This document shows positions 55,573 through 64,000 of a stretch of DNA of 64,000 nt, in pieces. The translations under genes were made by a program, and so were the position numbers. The DNA is from Paenibacillus paridis. Its GTDB lineage: Bacteria; Bacillota; Bacilli; Paenibacillales; Paenibacillaceae. The notes beneath the pieces were generated by a model. That model had not been told where the DNA came from, searched no databases, and saw only the letters and a list, made by a program, of their open reading frames with translations. The stretch covers positions 45,980 through 109,979 of the forward strand of contig NZ_VCIX01000076.1 in assembly GCF_006345825.1 (NCBI RefSeq), in the 5' to 3' direction. Numbering within the stretch: the stretch's first letter is position 1; each line of letters starts with the position of its first letter.

Positions 55573-55746
55573 TTCTCTCAGGTAGTGTGCGAAAATCAGC
55601 CATTACTGACCGGTAGGTTCTGTACCTACCATGGTGTCTCCCCATCCGTGTTCTGACATCATTTTCCGAAGACAGTATACGAACAACTCGAACTCTTCCA
55701 AACCGTATGTGGAGATCCATAAGTGCAACCATACTTTTCCTAAGTA
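55573..55746 (-). pseudogene. Decayed IS110-family transposase fragment
   Basis: The minus strand reads TYGLEEFELFVYCLRK, VGTEPTGQ, a TAA stop, then WLIFAHYLRE. In intact IS110-type (DEDD) transposases this region reads roughly G-F--F------G---VGMEPTGHYWL-LAHYL-E, so the stop replaces the Tyr codon after PTGQ/PTGH. Only about 55 residues of the N-terminal domain remain. No terminal repeats are expected for this family. Identified by motif memory only. Confidence 0.65.
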
Positions 55747-55898
55747 ACCACTTTCTTTAGACTGTGGCTAAGGAGATGTTCATTTTTACGCTTTTCTTCA
55801 TCCTAACATTTTTTTCGATTTCAACTTGATTCCAACATAAGTCGTCTGAACTGAACAAATAAAATCAGGTTTCTTTTACACTGTTGTTTGATACAGGG
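55747..55898. other. Remainder of the intergenic region
   Basis: No further coding remnant, promoter or clear repeat was seen between the transposase fragment and the MFS gene end. Confidence 0.5.
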
Positions 55899-57353
55899 TC
55901 AGCTCTCATTCCTTGCCTTTAATGAATCAATCTCATTTTGTACAGATGGCTTTTTTATAAACCAGCCCAGCATCAAAACAACTATGGCGAAAATAAATTC
56001 AATCCAAAAAACCGTTTGCAAACCGGCCACGATACTTTGTGTTTTATTTTGAAACGCTGCGGGCTCGAACGAATGATGAAGATTACGATTGGCTCCGGAA
56101 GACATGATACCGACGAACAAAGCGATGCCGATTCCCCCGGCAATCTGTTGGAGCGTATTGTAAATGGCTGTGCCATGGGGGACCAGGTGACGTGGAAGTT
56201 GGTTCATTCCTGCTGTCTGAGCGGGCATGACGACAAACGATATGCCTAAGAATAAGAGGACATGATTGAATAGAACGGAGCCTCGGGTTGTATCACTGTC
56301 GATACCGGTAAACAGCCACAGTGAAAAGGCGATCATGATCAGTCCGGGCATGATAACAAATCTCGGTCCGAATTTATCGAATAATTTTCCCGTCACAGGC
56401 ATCATCATTGCATTTAAAATGCAGCCTGGCATTAGAAGTAAACCTGTCGCGAATGCTGTCAACTGCATCACATCCTGCATATAGATCGGCAGCAATGTCG
56501 TGGTGGCGAATAAAACCATCATCAGCATTACTATTATTACCGCTACTAAAGAAAATGCGGGATATCGGAATACGGAAAGATCAATCAAAGGCTCTTTAAT
56601 CTTGAGCTGCCGCCAAATAAGCAAGAGCAAGAAGAGGCCGCCTATGGCAATCAAACTGTAACTACCAGGAGCAGCCCAGTTACCAGTTTGGCTGAAACCG
56701 TAGGTGACACAACCAAACCCGACGGTTGACATAACAATTGATAAAAAATCGACCCTTGGCTTGGTTATTTCTGTAACATTCTTTAAGTAATTGAATGCAT
56801 AAATAATAGAAAACAATGCGATAGGAATCACCATGTAGAACAGCCATCGCCAGTGTAAGGTATCGATAACCAACCCCGACAAAGCTGGCCCGATGACAGG
56901 AGCGACCATGATGACAAGCCCCATGAGACCCATGGCGGCTCCCCTGCGTTCCATAGGATAGAGGGCAAGAATCGTATTCATCATCAACGGAATCAACAAT
57001 CCTGTCCCACAAGCCTGAACAATCCTGCCTATCAGTAAAACTTCGAATCCGGGGGATACTGCACACAAGCAGGTACCTGCTAAAAATAACACCATCGCGG
57101 ACATAAACATCCGGCGAGTCGTGAACCATTGCTGTAGCAATGCGGTCACCGGCACCAGTATGCCGATCATCAGCATATAACCGGTCGATAACCATTGTAT
57201 GGTCGAAGCAGCTACGCTGAACTCACGCATTAATCCGGGAAAAATATTGGTAAGTAAATTTTCGTTAAGAAACGCAATAAATGCCCCGATGAGCAGGGCA
57301 GCTAACATCGCCCCTCTCTTTATTTCGCTGGTCTCTTGAACCCGTTTTTTCAT
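55899..57353 (-). CDS. DHA2-family MFS drug transporter (EmrB/QacA-like, 14 helices)
   Basis: 484 residues with about fourteen transmembrane helices; motif C-like GLVIMVAPVIGPALSGLVID. Start ATG at 57353 (CAT 57351-57353) follows SD GGAGGT; a longer frame to 57428 begins with a TTG lacking an SD. Proton-driven export of hydrophobic compounds is expected. The small gene 57430-57669 lies just upstream and may be co-transcribed. Confidence 0.9.
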   Translation of the reverse strand: MKKRVQETSEIKRGAMLAALLIGAFIAFLNENLLTNIFPGLMREFSVAASTIQWLSTGYMLMIGILVPVTALLQQWFTTRRMFMSAMVLFLAGTCLCAVSPGFEVLLIGRIVQACGTGLLIPLMMNTILALYPMERRGAAMGLMGLVIMVAPVIGPALSGLVIDTLHWRWLFYMVIPIALFSIIYAFNYLKNVTEITKPRVDFLSIVMSTVGFGCVTYGFSQTGNWAAPGSYSLIAIGGLFLLLLIWRQLKIKEPLIDLSVFRYPAFSLVAVIIVMLMMVLFATTTLLPIYMQDVMQLTAFATGLLLMPGCILNAMMMPVTGKLFDKFGPRFVIMPGLIMIAFSLWLFTGIDSDTTRGSVLFNHVLLFLGISFVVMPAQTAGMNQLPRHLVPHGTAIYNTLQQIAGGIGIALFVGIMSSGANRNLHHSFEPAAFQNKTQSIVAGLQTVFWIEFIFAIVVLMLGWFIKKPSVQNEIDSLKARNES

Positions 57354-57429
57354 CTTCCACCTCCAGAGAATATTTATTGCGTTCCACGTTGTATTCTTGA
57401 CACCGAATCTTACCTGACTGTTGTGCAAG

Positions 57430-57669
57430 TTATCCTACGCCATCACTTTCTAGCAAGGAATAAAAATTATCGCGGTCTTCATTATCGAATTTGCCAAGCG
57501 CCCGCACCCTGACAAATTCATGCTCGCCAAACATGTTGATTTCCTCGCCGTAACTATTATAGAGCGCGATCATATCGCCATCCCGATCCAGCTCCAGATA
57601 TCCGTAACAAGTTGTCGCGGGCGTTTCGCCGTAAAAGAGCAAAAATTTGATTTTGACCACACTGTTCAT
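57430..57669 (-). CDS. Hypothetical 79-residue protein
   Basis: Acidic soluble protein without signal or membrane helix; not recognised. ATG 57669 follows SD AAGGAG with seven bases between, and composition is normal, which supports it as a real gene. Lies 76 bases before the MFS gene on the same strand. Confidence 0.7.
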   Translation of the reverse strand: MNSVVKIKFLLFYGETPATTCYGYLELDRDGDMIALYNSYGEEINMFGEHEFVRVRALGKFDNEDRDNFYSLLESDGVG

Positions 57670-58252
57670 GCAGATCTCCTTTCCTGATCCTTCATCAATC
57701 TGAACAATATTTTACATGACGCCGGATGAATTAGAAAAAGCGATATCGCCCTAAATACTCTGAAATTCGTTCCTATTTAGAAAGAATAAAGGGGGATCTC
57801 TAGTTATGTCGCTCATTCGCACATTATCTCTTGACGAGACGCGATTTTGTGATTATGATATCGTGCCGGTTAATTCAACAAGGTAAATCAATAAAAAGGC
57901 CGACTTTTCGCGTGTGTCGGCAGCGAATTGTCAGCCTGATTTGCATAATTAAATTAAAACCCTTAAGAGCTTGATTAAAATAACGCATTCTAATATACAG
58001 CGACGGTCTAGGACTTTATTTTTCGTCCCTGTCTGTCGCTAATTCCATTTTTTAGGTTAGTCTAAAACTTATTTCTTGGAGTCTGACAGACCACTTTATT
58101 TTCTGCTGAAAAACAACAACTGAACGATAAGCGGAATGCTGCCTATACAGGCTCTATATTTGCTACAATAGGAGAGAAACAATCCTTGCCCAAGGCTCTG
58201 TCTCCTCTTTGTGCCGAGCTGAGGAAATTAATTTATAGGAACGAAGGTTAAC
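57670..58252. other. 583-bp intergenic region
   Basis: Contains a 26-codon frame at 57806-57886 with SD AGGGGGATC (unproven). A hairpin at 57899-57921 (GCCGAC/GTCGGC) is preceded on the plus strand by AATAAAAA and so looks like a terminator for leftward transcription, although no leftward gene remains on its right. An imperfect 16-bp hairpin lies at 58000-58041. No known gene family seen. Confidence 0.5.
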
Positions 58253-58906
58253 ATGAGAATCGAATTTGAAAACCAAACGATTGATTTTAATGTGCTTTAC
58301 GGAAATAGAAAAAAACTGTCCATCCATATCGACTCTACGGGCCACATTACCATTAAAGCACCGAATGGGACAACCGATGCAGCGGTGATGGAGGCGGTGG
58401 AGCGTCACGGAGCTAGAATCCTGCAGAAATTACAGGCGATAGAGAACGCACGCTCAGCTCCGAAAACAAAGGAATATCAAGACGAGGGAAAGTTCCTGCA
58501 CCTTGGCAAATACTATTACCTCCACGAGCTGATTGAGACGAAGGACTTAAACGAAGACGAGCTAAAAGCGAGTCTGAAGAAGTTTTATTTTAACAGCTGC
58601 AAGAAGCTGATCGCTGAACGAATCAAGACCTACCAAACCCAGCTGAAAGTGAAGCCAAAAACCATCGAGATTGTTGAGTCGCGAACGAAATGGGGAAGCT
58701 GCAGCTCGGATAAGCATTTAACCTTTAATTATCGACTTGCGATGGCGCCACTTGAGGTGATTGATTATGTTATCATTCATGAGCTTTGCCATCTTACGCA
58801 TATGAATCATGACCGTTCTTTTTGGCGTCGTGTGGGAAGCATCATGCCGGATTTCAAAGAAAAAGAGGAGTTTCTGGCCAGGTATGGGCAGGCGATGACG
58901 TTATAG
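58253..58906 (+). CDS. YgjP-like metallopeptidase (DUF45/M48 superfamily)
   Basis: 217 residues. The zinc motif HELCHLTHMNHDRSFWRRV near residues 177-195 contains HExxH plus a third His ligand, as in the SprT/YgjP (WLM-related) family (PF01863). A second conserved patch reads SRTKWGSCSS. Cytosolic. Biological substrate in bacteria is unclear. ATG 58253 follows GAAGGTT. Confidence 0.88.
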   Translation: MRIEFENQTIDFNVLYGNRKKLSIHIDSTGHITIKAPNGTTDAAVMEAVERHGARILQKLQAIENARSAPKTKEYQDEGKFLHLGKYYYLHELIETKDLNEDELKASLKKFYFNSCKKLIAERIKTYQTQLKVKPKTIEIVESRTKWGSCSSDKHLTFNYRLAMAPLEVIDYVIIHELCHLTHMNHDRSFWRRVGSIMPDFKEKEEFLARYGQAMTL

Positions 58907-59046
58907 AGCCAAGCTGTACGGAAAGGTTGGACGATTGGGCAGGAAACTGGTATACTTGCCGGGATTGCTCCCGTTAAAGCGATTTCAATTTCCAGTTGTA
59001 GACGGAGCCGATCTACTATGTAGTGTCGTCAGGAGTGGTACAAAAG

Positions 59047-59235
59047 ATGAAGAGATATAATTTTATTCGCCCATTAATGCTGATCGTCATAGCACTGCTT
59101 GTCAAAAGCCTGATTACGAATCTATGTATGGTGTTTGGGATGGAACAGGGACCGGCAGAAAATCTCGGTTTCATTAGCATGCTTATCGCAGCAGTCATCA
59201 TTTATTCTAGAATTGCTAAAAAGCGCCGCAAATAA
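59047..59235 (+). CDS. Small two-helix membrane protein
   Basis: 62 residues with hydrophobic segments about 7-30 and 40-55 and a basic C-terminus KKRRK. ATG 59047 follows SD AGGAGTGG at 59031-59038. Family not recognised. The next gene starts 24 bases later, so the two are probably co-transcribed. Confidence 0.65.
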   Translation: MKRYNFIRPLMLIVIALLVKSLITNLCMVFGMEQGPAENLGFISMLIAAVIIYSRIAKKRRK

Positions 59236-59259
59236 CAAGAGGTCCGGAAAGGAGCAGCC

Positions 59260-59652
59260 ATGGAAGGAAATAAAATCACGTTTGAGACAATTGATCAGTA
59301 TGTCGCCAACTACCCACCTGAGATTCAGGACATATTGGAGCAGATACGAAGTGTGATAAAGAAGGCTGCACCGGAAGCCACCGAGAAAATCGGCTATCAA
59401 ATGCCGACCTTTGTGCTTCATGGAAACCTAGTTCATTTTGCAGCTTACAAAAATCATATCGGCTTATATCCGGCTCCAAGCGGAATTGAGGCCTTTAAAC
59501 AGCAGTTATCCCCGTATAAAGGGGCAAAGGGTTCGATTCGCTTCCCATTAGACGAGCCGATACCTTACGAATTAATTAGTGAGATCGTAAAATACAGAGT
59601 AGCTGAAAATATTGAAAAAGCCGCGAACAAGAAAGCGAAAAAAAAGAAATAG
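59260..59652 (+). CDS. DUF1801/YdhG-family protein
   Basis: 130 residues matching the DUF1801 fold often annotated as iron chaperone-like: TIDQYVANYPPEIQDILEQI, EKIGYQMPTF, LVHFAAYKNHIGLYP and KGSIRFPLDEPIP. Lys-rich C-terminus. ATG 59260 follows SD AAAGGAG. Precise role unknown. Confidence 0.85.
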   Translation: MEGNKITFETIDQYVANYPPEIQDILEQIRSVIKKAAPEATEKIGYQMPTFVLHGNLVHFAAYKNHIGLYPAPSGIEAFKQQLSPYKGAKGSIRFPLDEPIPYELISEIVKYRVAENIEKAANKKAKKKK

Positions 59653-59706
59653 GGATGGAGATGCTGTGGTCCCTCTGCCGCATCTTATTCCCTATTTCCG
59701 TTCTTC

Positions 59707-59930
59707 TTAAGCTTTGGGTAGAAGCAACTGAAACGCGGTTCCTTAAGGCGAGTTTTCCTCTAAGGCAAGTTTTCCGCCCATGGCGTTCGTAAGCATTTGG
59801 CCCCCACACCTCAAGTTGTTTGTTCGTCCCCCGGTAAAACCTTTCAAAAATGTTCGCTTGCTCATCCTCAGGATTGCCAGAGCCCGTATCCTTCACGTGA
59901 ATGGCATCATAGATGGCTGTGAAAGTGGTC
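59707..59930 (-). pseudogene. Decayed C-terminus of a sensor histidine kinase
   Basis: The minus strand encodes VKDTGSGNPEDEQANIFERF, the G1/F box of an HATPase domain. A frame shift then follows, and GGKLALEENSP, a stop, and GTAFQLLLPKA continue in another frame, which matches the usual kinase C-terminus. The nucleotide-binding G2 loop between them is lost. A relic with no intact start. Confidence 0.75.
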
Positions 59931-59933
59931 CAT

Positions 59934-60911
59934 TTAAGCAGGCGTAGGCTTGCTGTTCATTTGTTCATCGGCTCTAATCTTCTCGGTGTAAAGGATCGCC
60001 TTGTCAATGGAGTCCTTCAGCTTCTCTACAAACATTTCGGACTCTTTGCTTAAATCCCGGTTTTTGAGCTTGATCCAGCCGAGCCTCATGGTGTCTCCAT
60101 AATCCTCTAAAGGAATGGACATCATGCGGCTATCCATAAACTCCTCGAGAAGAAGCCCGCTGCCTGTGGAGACCACATCGGTATTACAAACCAGGTTAAC
60201 GGCAGTGGCTCGGTCATTAACGACAATAATCCTGTCCGGTTGGCGGGCGGGAATTAAATTAAACTCCTCCGAGAAATCGATCGACTCTCCTTGCTTATGC
60301 TCAAACGCCATATAGATATACGGGTAAAGCTCGTCCGCTTTCAAGGATTTCTTCACTGATAAGGGATGCCCCTTTCGGACGTAAACGCAGGGCTGGATTT
60401 TCTTCAAGAGATGAAATTCAAGCCCGCGCAATGCGAGAAACCGCTTGATCACCTTGTCCGTCAAATTCGAGGTGAAGATGACGCCAATGTCAGAAACGGA
60501 TGAGTAAACGTCTTCGATCACTTTATCCATGCTTGTTTCCCGAATCGTAAAGTTAAAGCGCGGGTTATTCATCTGATTGACGAGCTGCACAAAGGCGTCC
60601 ACGGCGAAGGGATACCGCTGGGTAGAGATCGAGAACTGTGCCTCGGGCTCCAAATGATTGGAAGCGTAGAGGCTCTCGATATATTCCTTACGCTCGAGCA
60701 AAGAGCTTGCGTAGCTTAGAAACTGTCGCCCTTCTACAGTTAATTCCACCCCTTGATTGCTTCGTTTGAAAATAGAAATGTTAAGCTCCGTTTCAAGCTC
60801 TTTCAAAGCGCCGCTAATACTGGATTGAGAGACAAATAGCTTGCTCGCTGCTTTGTTAATCGAGCCGCACCTTGCAATCTCGGCTACGTATTTCATTTGC
60901 TGAAAGGTCAT
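59934..60911 (-). CDS. LysR-family transcriptional regulator
   Basis: 325 residues: N-terminal winged helix (AASKLFVSQSSISGALKELE at about 20-40) and an effector-binding domain with a periplasmic-binding-like fold. Start ATG 60911 follows SD AGGAGG. Divergent from the APC permease with an ATC-N9-GAT box between, so it probably regulates that permease and itself. Effector probably an amino acid (inference). Confidence 0.92.
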   Translation of the reverse strand: MTFQQMKYVAEIARCGSINKAASKLFVSQSSISGALKELETELNISIFKRSNQGVELTVEGRQFLSYASSLLERKEYIESLYASNHLEPEAQFSISTQRYPFAVDAFVQLVNQMNNPRFNFTIRETSMDKVIEDVYSSVSDIGVIFTSNLTDKVIKRFLALRGLEFHLLKKIQPCVYVRKGHPLSVKKSLKADELYPYIYMAFEHKQGESIDFSEEFNLIPARQPDRIIVVNDRATAVNLVCNTDVVSTGSGLLLEEFMDSRMMSIPLEDYGDTMRLGWIKLKNRDLSKESEMFVEKLKDSIDKAILYTEKIRADEQMNSKPTPA

Positions 60912-60975
60912 GACTCGCCATCCTCCTGGTTATCGTTAGTCCCATTTTATTTCACTGCCTATCGAGGGTCAATTG

Positions 60976-60996
60976 GTTATCGGTAAAAACGATAAC
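60976..60996. promoter_or_regulatory. LysR-type box GTTATCG-N7-CGATAAC
   Basis: A perfect inverted repeat with the classic T-N11-A / ATC-N9-GAT geometry (ATC 60979-60981, GAT 60991-60993) in the divergent region. A TATAAT at 61040-61045 without a good -35 lies between it and the permease gene, which fits LysR activation. Confidence 0.8.
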
Positions 60997-61099
60997 AAAC
61001 GATATGTTTTATGTTTAAACGCACAGCGGATCAGCACGGTATAATTTCTGTAGAAACCTATGAGTGTGAAGGTTTTTTAGCAGAAGGGATGTAAAGGAA

Positions 61100-62341
61100 A
61101 TGAAGCAGAAGAAGATGGGGGCATTCGGGCTGAGCGGCTTGATCATCGGCCCTATATTAGGATCAGGCATTTTAATCTTGCCGCCGATCGTACATAACAT
61201 AGCGAAGGATTGGGCCATTTTGGCATGGGCATTGATCATCGTTGTCAGTTTTATCGTGGCTTTTATTTTTGGCTTCATTAGTATACAGTTTCCGGGAGAC
61301 GGCGGCGCTACCCAGGCCATTGAGCGTGTGTTCGGTGCCCAAGTGAAACGGTTGGCGGCATTTTATCTTATTATTGGGGTAACCTTTGGCGCGGCTGCGG
61401 TGCTGCTTACGGCTGGGCAATATATGGAGAAGCTGAATTTTGCATCAGCATTAACGGTCAGTTACTTCTTGCTGCCGATCTGTACGGGAATGTTGCTGGC
61501 ACGAATTAATATTTTAGGGAAAATCGCGTTTGTCATGTCGATCATTGCGGCTGCTGTATTATTTCTTGGCGGTGCCAAAAGTTTGCTGGACCATCCTAAA
61601 TCGATGGCGATTGCCAGCAGCTTCGACTTTTCGGATTTTAGTTATGCGCTGCTCATTTTGTTTTGGACGATATTTGGCTGGGAAATTATCGGTAACTACA
61701 GCGCGGATGTGATTGAACCGAAGAAAACGATCACCAAAGCCATCTTTATTAGCATTGTCGCCATATCAGCTGTTAATTTAGTGGTGGCAGCTTCCATCCA
61801 GTGGACAGATACCAGCATGTATGGCGATGGCGGTTTAACCATAACGGTCATTCTCTACGCCTTATTTGGAAAGCTGAGTAATCTCATTATGGCGGTGCTT
61901 GCGCTATTTCTTTGTACATCGACCTATTTTCTATATGTCGGAGGGATTTCGAGGCTTGCGGCCTCCTTGGCAAAAGAGAAAGTACTTCCTTCCCTATTAG
62001 GCAAACGTACGAAGCAAGAGGTGCCGTATATTGCGGTTATAGCGATCGTTTTGTTGAATGCTATCGTGCTTCTGCTTGTCCAGGTTAAGGTTTTTGACTT
62101 AGAGAAGCTTGTGGCATTCGCCAACAGTTTTTTGACCATCAACGCCTTGATCGGTATCTTGGCCGGAATTGTCCTCATTAAGAACAAATTCATTAAGCTT
62201 AGCGGAGCGGTTCTTGCCTTATTTATTATCGGCATGTTAGCCTTTCATTCTTCGATCCTATCCATGGTTATTATTGTCGCGTTGGGACTCTATTATGGTT
62301 ACAAGCAAATCGCTGCCAACCGGTATGTGAAAGCCTCCTAG
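61100..62341 (+). CDS. APC-superfamily amino acid permease (YjeH-like)
   Basis: 413 residues with about twelve transmembrane helices. The first helix carries the substrate-binding GPILGSGILILPP break typical of APC carriers; FPGDGGATQAIERVFG follows helix 2-3. Resembles the YjeH-type exporters of neutral amino acids more than uptake systems; direction of transport cannot be told. ATG 61100 follows GAAGGGA. Confidence 0.88.
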   Translation: MKQKKMGAFGLSGLIIGPILGSGILILPPIVHNIAKDWAILAWALIIVVSFIVAFIFGFISIQFPGDGGATQAIERVFGAQVKRLAAFYLIIGVTFGAAAVLLTAGQYMEKLNFASALTVSYFLLPICTGMLLARINILGKIAFVMSIIAAAVLFLGGAKSLLDHPKSMAIASSFDFSDFSYALLILFWTIFGWEIIGNYSADVIEPKKTITKAIFISIVAISAVNLVVAASIQWTDTSMYGDGGLTITVILYALFGKLSNLIMAVLALFLCTSTYFLYVGGISRLAASLAKEKVLPSLLGKRTKQEVPYIAVIAIVLLNAIVLLLVQVKVFDLEKLVAFANSFLTINALIGILAGIVLIKNKFIKLSGAVLALFIIGMLAFHSSILSMVIIVALGLYYGYKQIAANRYVKAS

Positions 62342-62387
62342 TCATTGAGCCGCCCGTTCTTCTCGAGTACAATAAGGAGTAAATACG

Positions 62388-63230
62388 GTGCAATGGACAG
62401 GAGGGGCGGTAGGCATGGAGAGCTCATACGATGAACTGGCGGCTTATTTCTTGCAGGTCCCGATTGACATATTTGGCGTTTATCAGACCCTGATTCGTAA
62501 AGGCCTGTACCAAGGACATAAATACCAGCCTACGGCCAAATGCGCGATGGTGATCGCCCTGAAGGGAGAGGCTGATTTTATTTACGATGGCAACAAGCAT
62601 GTCATGTATCCTGGGAAAGCCTTGCTCGGCGGCGTTAATCGGCATTTGGAATTGGAAGTTCATACAGCTGAATTTGAATATTTTCTCGTTCACTATTTGC
62701 CGTCCACTCTTGATAGGGATAAGCAAGCGTTAGTAGAGAAGGTCAGCGAGCTTCATATCGAGCTTGATGCGGCACTGCTGCAATTGATGGAACAGCTGCG
62801 TAGGCAATCCGCGGTTTTAGGCAATATCGAGCTGTTGGAGAAAAAGACGTTATTTTACCGATTGCTTAGCAAAGCACTTCTGCATGAGCGTTATCAGCAA
62901 AATAGCGACAGTCAGCCGATGATGGATCAGACCATCGGATATATCCGGCAGCACTACATGGAGCCTATTACGCTCGACAGCTTGGCGGGGCAGCATGGGA
63001 TGAAGGCCAAGTATTTCTCCCATTTGTTTCGTAAATATACGGGTATTGGCCCGATCAATTATTTGATTCAGTTTCGCATGAATCTCGCTTATGAGCTGCT
63101 GGTGGCTGCGGATTTTTCGGTGCGTGACATTGCCAGAAGCGTAGGCTACTCCGATGCCTATTATTTCAGCCGATTATTTAAGAAGCATTACGGCATGTCG
63201 CCGACAGCCGTTAAGCTGTTAGAAAAATAG
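62388..63230 (+). CDS. AraC-family transcriptional regulator with cupin domain
   Basis: 280 residues: N-terminal AraC-type cupin (about 20-130), linker, and helix-turn-helix pair (about 180-280; SLAGQHGMKAKYFSHLF and DIARSVGYSDAYYFSRLF). GTG 62388 follows AAGGAG at 62374-62379; ATG 62415 is an alternative. The next gene is a Fur-controlled siderophore receptor, so it may activate iron uptake, although it lacks the binding-protein domain of the regulator at 24898. Confidence 0.88.
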   Translation: MQWTGGAVGMESSYDELAAYFLQVPIDIFGVYQTLIRKGLYQGHKYQPTAKCAMVIALKGEADFIYDGNKHVMYPGKALLGGVNRHLELEVHTAEFEYFLVHYLPSTLDRDKQALVEKVSELHIELDAALLQLMEQLRRQSAVLGNIELLEKKTLFYRLLSKALLHERYQQNSDSQPMMDQTIGYIRQHYMEPITLDSLAGQHGMKAKYFSHLFRKYTGIGPINYLIQFRMNLAYELLVAADFSVRDIARSVGYSDAYYFSRLFKKHYGMSPTAVKLLEK

Positions 63231-63263
63231 AAATAATCCATCCTGACATCGGGAAAATATCTA

Positions 63264-63292
63264 TTTTCACAGGGGCTGAGCAATGGTATTAT
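63264..63292 (+). promoter_or_regulatory. Promoter of the second siderophore receptor gene
   Basis: TTTTCA (63264-63269) and TATTAT (63287-63292) are 17 bases apart, directly upstream of the Fur box. Confidence 0.55.
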
Positions 63293-63304
63293 ATAACTCG
63301 ATAA

Positions 63305-63319
63305 TGATAATCGTTATCA
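63305..63319. promoter_or_regulatory. Fur box for the second siderophore receptor gene
   Basis: TGATAAT-C-GTTATCA is a 7-1-7 Fur box with one mismatch, placed just after the -10 box. Confidence 0.88.
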
Positions 63320-63351
63320 ATTAAACGAGAGTTATTGAGGGGAAGAATCAA

Positions 63352-64000
63352 ATGAAAACACGTAAACTGCCTATGGCAGCCGTTAGTATGCTAATGCTTA
63401 TCGTAATGCTCGCTAGCGCTTGCTCGAACGCTGGAAATGTGAACAATGCGGGGACGAACGCACCAACTGCTACGAGCGGGACGGAAACAGCAGGCAACAG
63501 CACCAATACGAATACGGAAGCGAGCAAAGCTTTTCCAAGAACGGTGACAAGCGCTGACGGCAAAGAAATAACGATAACGGAGCAACCGAAAAAGGTTGCC
63601 CTGGTTCACTGGGGATTAACACAGGATTTATTAGGCTTTGATGTCTCATCCATTGCGGTAACGCTGCCGTTCTCGGCTAAGCAATCGTTTCTTGATTCGG
63701 AGGTATACAAGCCATACGTCGATAAATTTAGCGAGGTCGTAGTTGTTGGCGAGAATACGGCAGTCAATCTAGAGGCGCTGTTGGAGTACGAGCCTGATCT
63801 GATTTTGGCGGGCAGCGTAACCAACAAGGATATTGCCGACCAATTGTCGCAGATCGCTCCTACGGTCATGATTGATGAGGAGAAAACGAATGTGTGGTTG
63901 GATTGGCAAGGGGTCATCACGCAGTTTGGGGACATTCTTGGGCAACAAGAGCTTGCGCAACAGACGATTGATGCCTTTACTGCCAAAGTAGATCAAGCGA
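63352..64000 (+). CDS. Iron-siderophore receptor lipoprotein, 3' truncated by window edge
   Basis: ATG 63352 follows SD GAGGGGAAG, and 216 codons are open to the last base. Lipoprotein signal with lipobox LASAC (Cys near residue 24), a Thr/Asn/Gly-rich linker, then a class III binding fold (TVTSADGKEITITEQPKK, LLEYEPDLILAGS). Equivalent to FecB/YfiY-type receptors. Iron-regulated by the Fur box upstream. Permease genes may follow outside the window. Confidence 0.9.
   Translation, partial: MKTRKLPMAAVSMLMLIVMLASACSNAGNVNNAGTNAPTATSGTETAGNSTNTNTEASKAFPRTVTSADGKEITITEQPKKVALVHWGLTQDLLGFDVSSIAVTLPFSAKQSFLDSEVYKPYVDKFSEVVVVGENTAVNLEALLEYEPDLILAGSVTNKDIADQLSQIAPTVMIDEEKTNVWLDWQGVITQFGDILGQQELAQQTIDAFTAKVDQA

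Noticed and set aside
55612..55630. GGTAGGT/ACCTACC hairpin as a regulatory site
   Set aside because: It coincides with codons of the transposase relic (VGTEPTG) and is probably chance.
57899..57921. Hairpin GCCGAC/GTCGGC as a terminator for rightward transcription
   Set aside because: No T run follows on the plus strand; it would only fit leftward transcription, for which no gene is present.

Overview
The window reads as chromosomal DNA of a Paenibacillus-like Firmicute (family Paenibacillaceae). This is inferred from gene content: S-layer-homology (SLH) surface proteins, several CUT1-type sugar importers of the LplB/YtcP kind without their own ATPase, YesM/YesN-type two-component systems with AraC output domains, lipoprotein solute receptors, strong Gram-positive Shine-Dalgarno sequences, and Fur boxes of the 7-1-7 type. 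No rRNA, tRNA, CRISPR array or intact mobile element was seen.

Layout. 1-2823: 3' part of a surface protein with near-identical Ig-like repeats, two fibronectin-III domains and three SLH motifs. 3083-10178: sugar importer (receptor, two permeases) plus its sensor kinase and AraC-type response regulator. 10261-11649: histidine phosphatase and an AlkD-like DNA alkylation repair protein. 12217-20122: xylan-type island with a GH43 beta-xylosidase behind two matching palindromes, a second YesM/YesN pair, and a second importer with a cre-like site at its promoter. 20233-24675: anchored coiled-coil protein, an E. coli-type TatD nuclease and a secreted serine hydrolase. 24898-28743: iron module, in which a Btr-like AraC/periplasmic-binding fusion is divergent from a siderophore receptor and a YcgT-like FAD reductase, with a Fur box at each promoter. 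29001-35236: phosphotransferase, a 900-bp repeat-rich intergenic region, a membrane serine hydrolase with an OmpR-type two-component system, and a small DnaJ-zinc-finger-like protein. 35598-42941: third importer in one operon with a membrane-bound AraC regulator and two tandem PIG-L deacetylases. 43104-48171: TetR regulator with a clear promoter and operator, an MFS pump, and an FtsX-type ABC exporter. 48632-55381: a 2249-residue SLH protein with about 17 repeats of 80 residues. 55573-60911: a decayed IS110 transposase, an MFS pump, small proteins, a YgjP-like metallopeptidase and a decayed histidine kinase. 59934-62341: LysR regulator divergent from an APC permease with a LysR-type box between them. 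62388-64000: AraC regulator and a second Fur-controlled siderophore receptor cut by the window edge.

How the genes fit together. Most of the window serves capture of nutrients from plant-type polysaccharide: secreted or anchored proteins, oligosaccharide receptors and permeases, and local sensor/regulator pairs. None of the three sugar importers encodes an ATPase, so they presumably share one encoded elsewhere. Iron uptake is similarly split, with receptors here and no permease genes. The most distinctive items are the importer plus tandem deacetylase operon, the Fur/Btr-like receptor-reductase module, the paired TTGTTTTA-N5-TAAAACAA palindromes, and a possible SD-sequestering hairpin over a 28-codon frame upstream of tatD. 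I did not find a system that I can confidently call wholly new.
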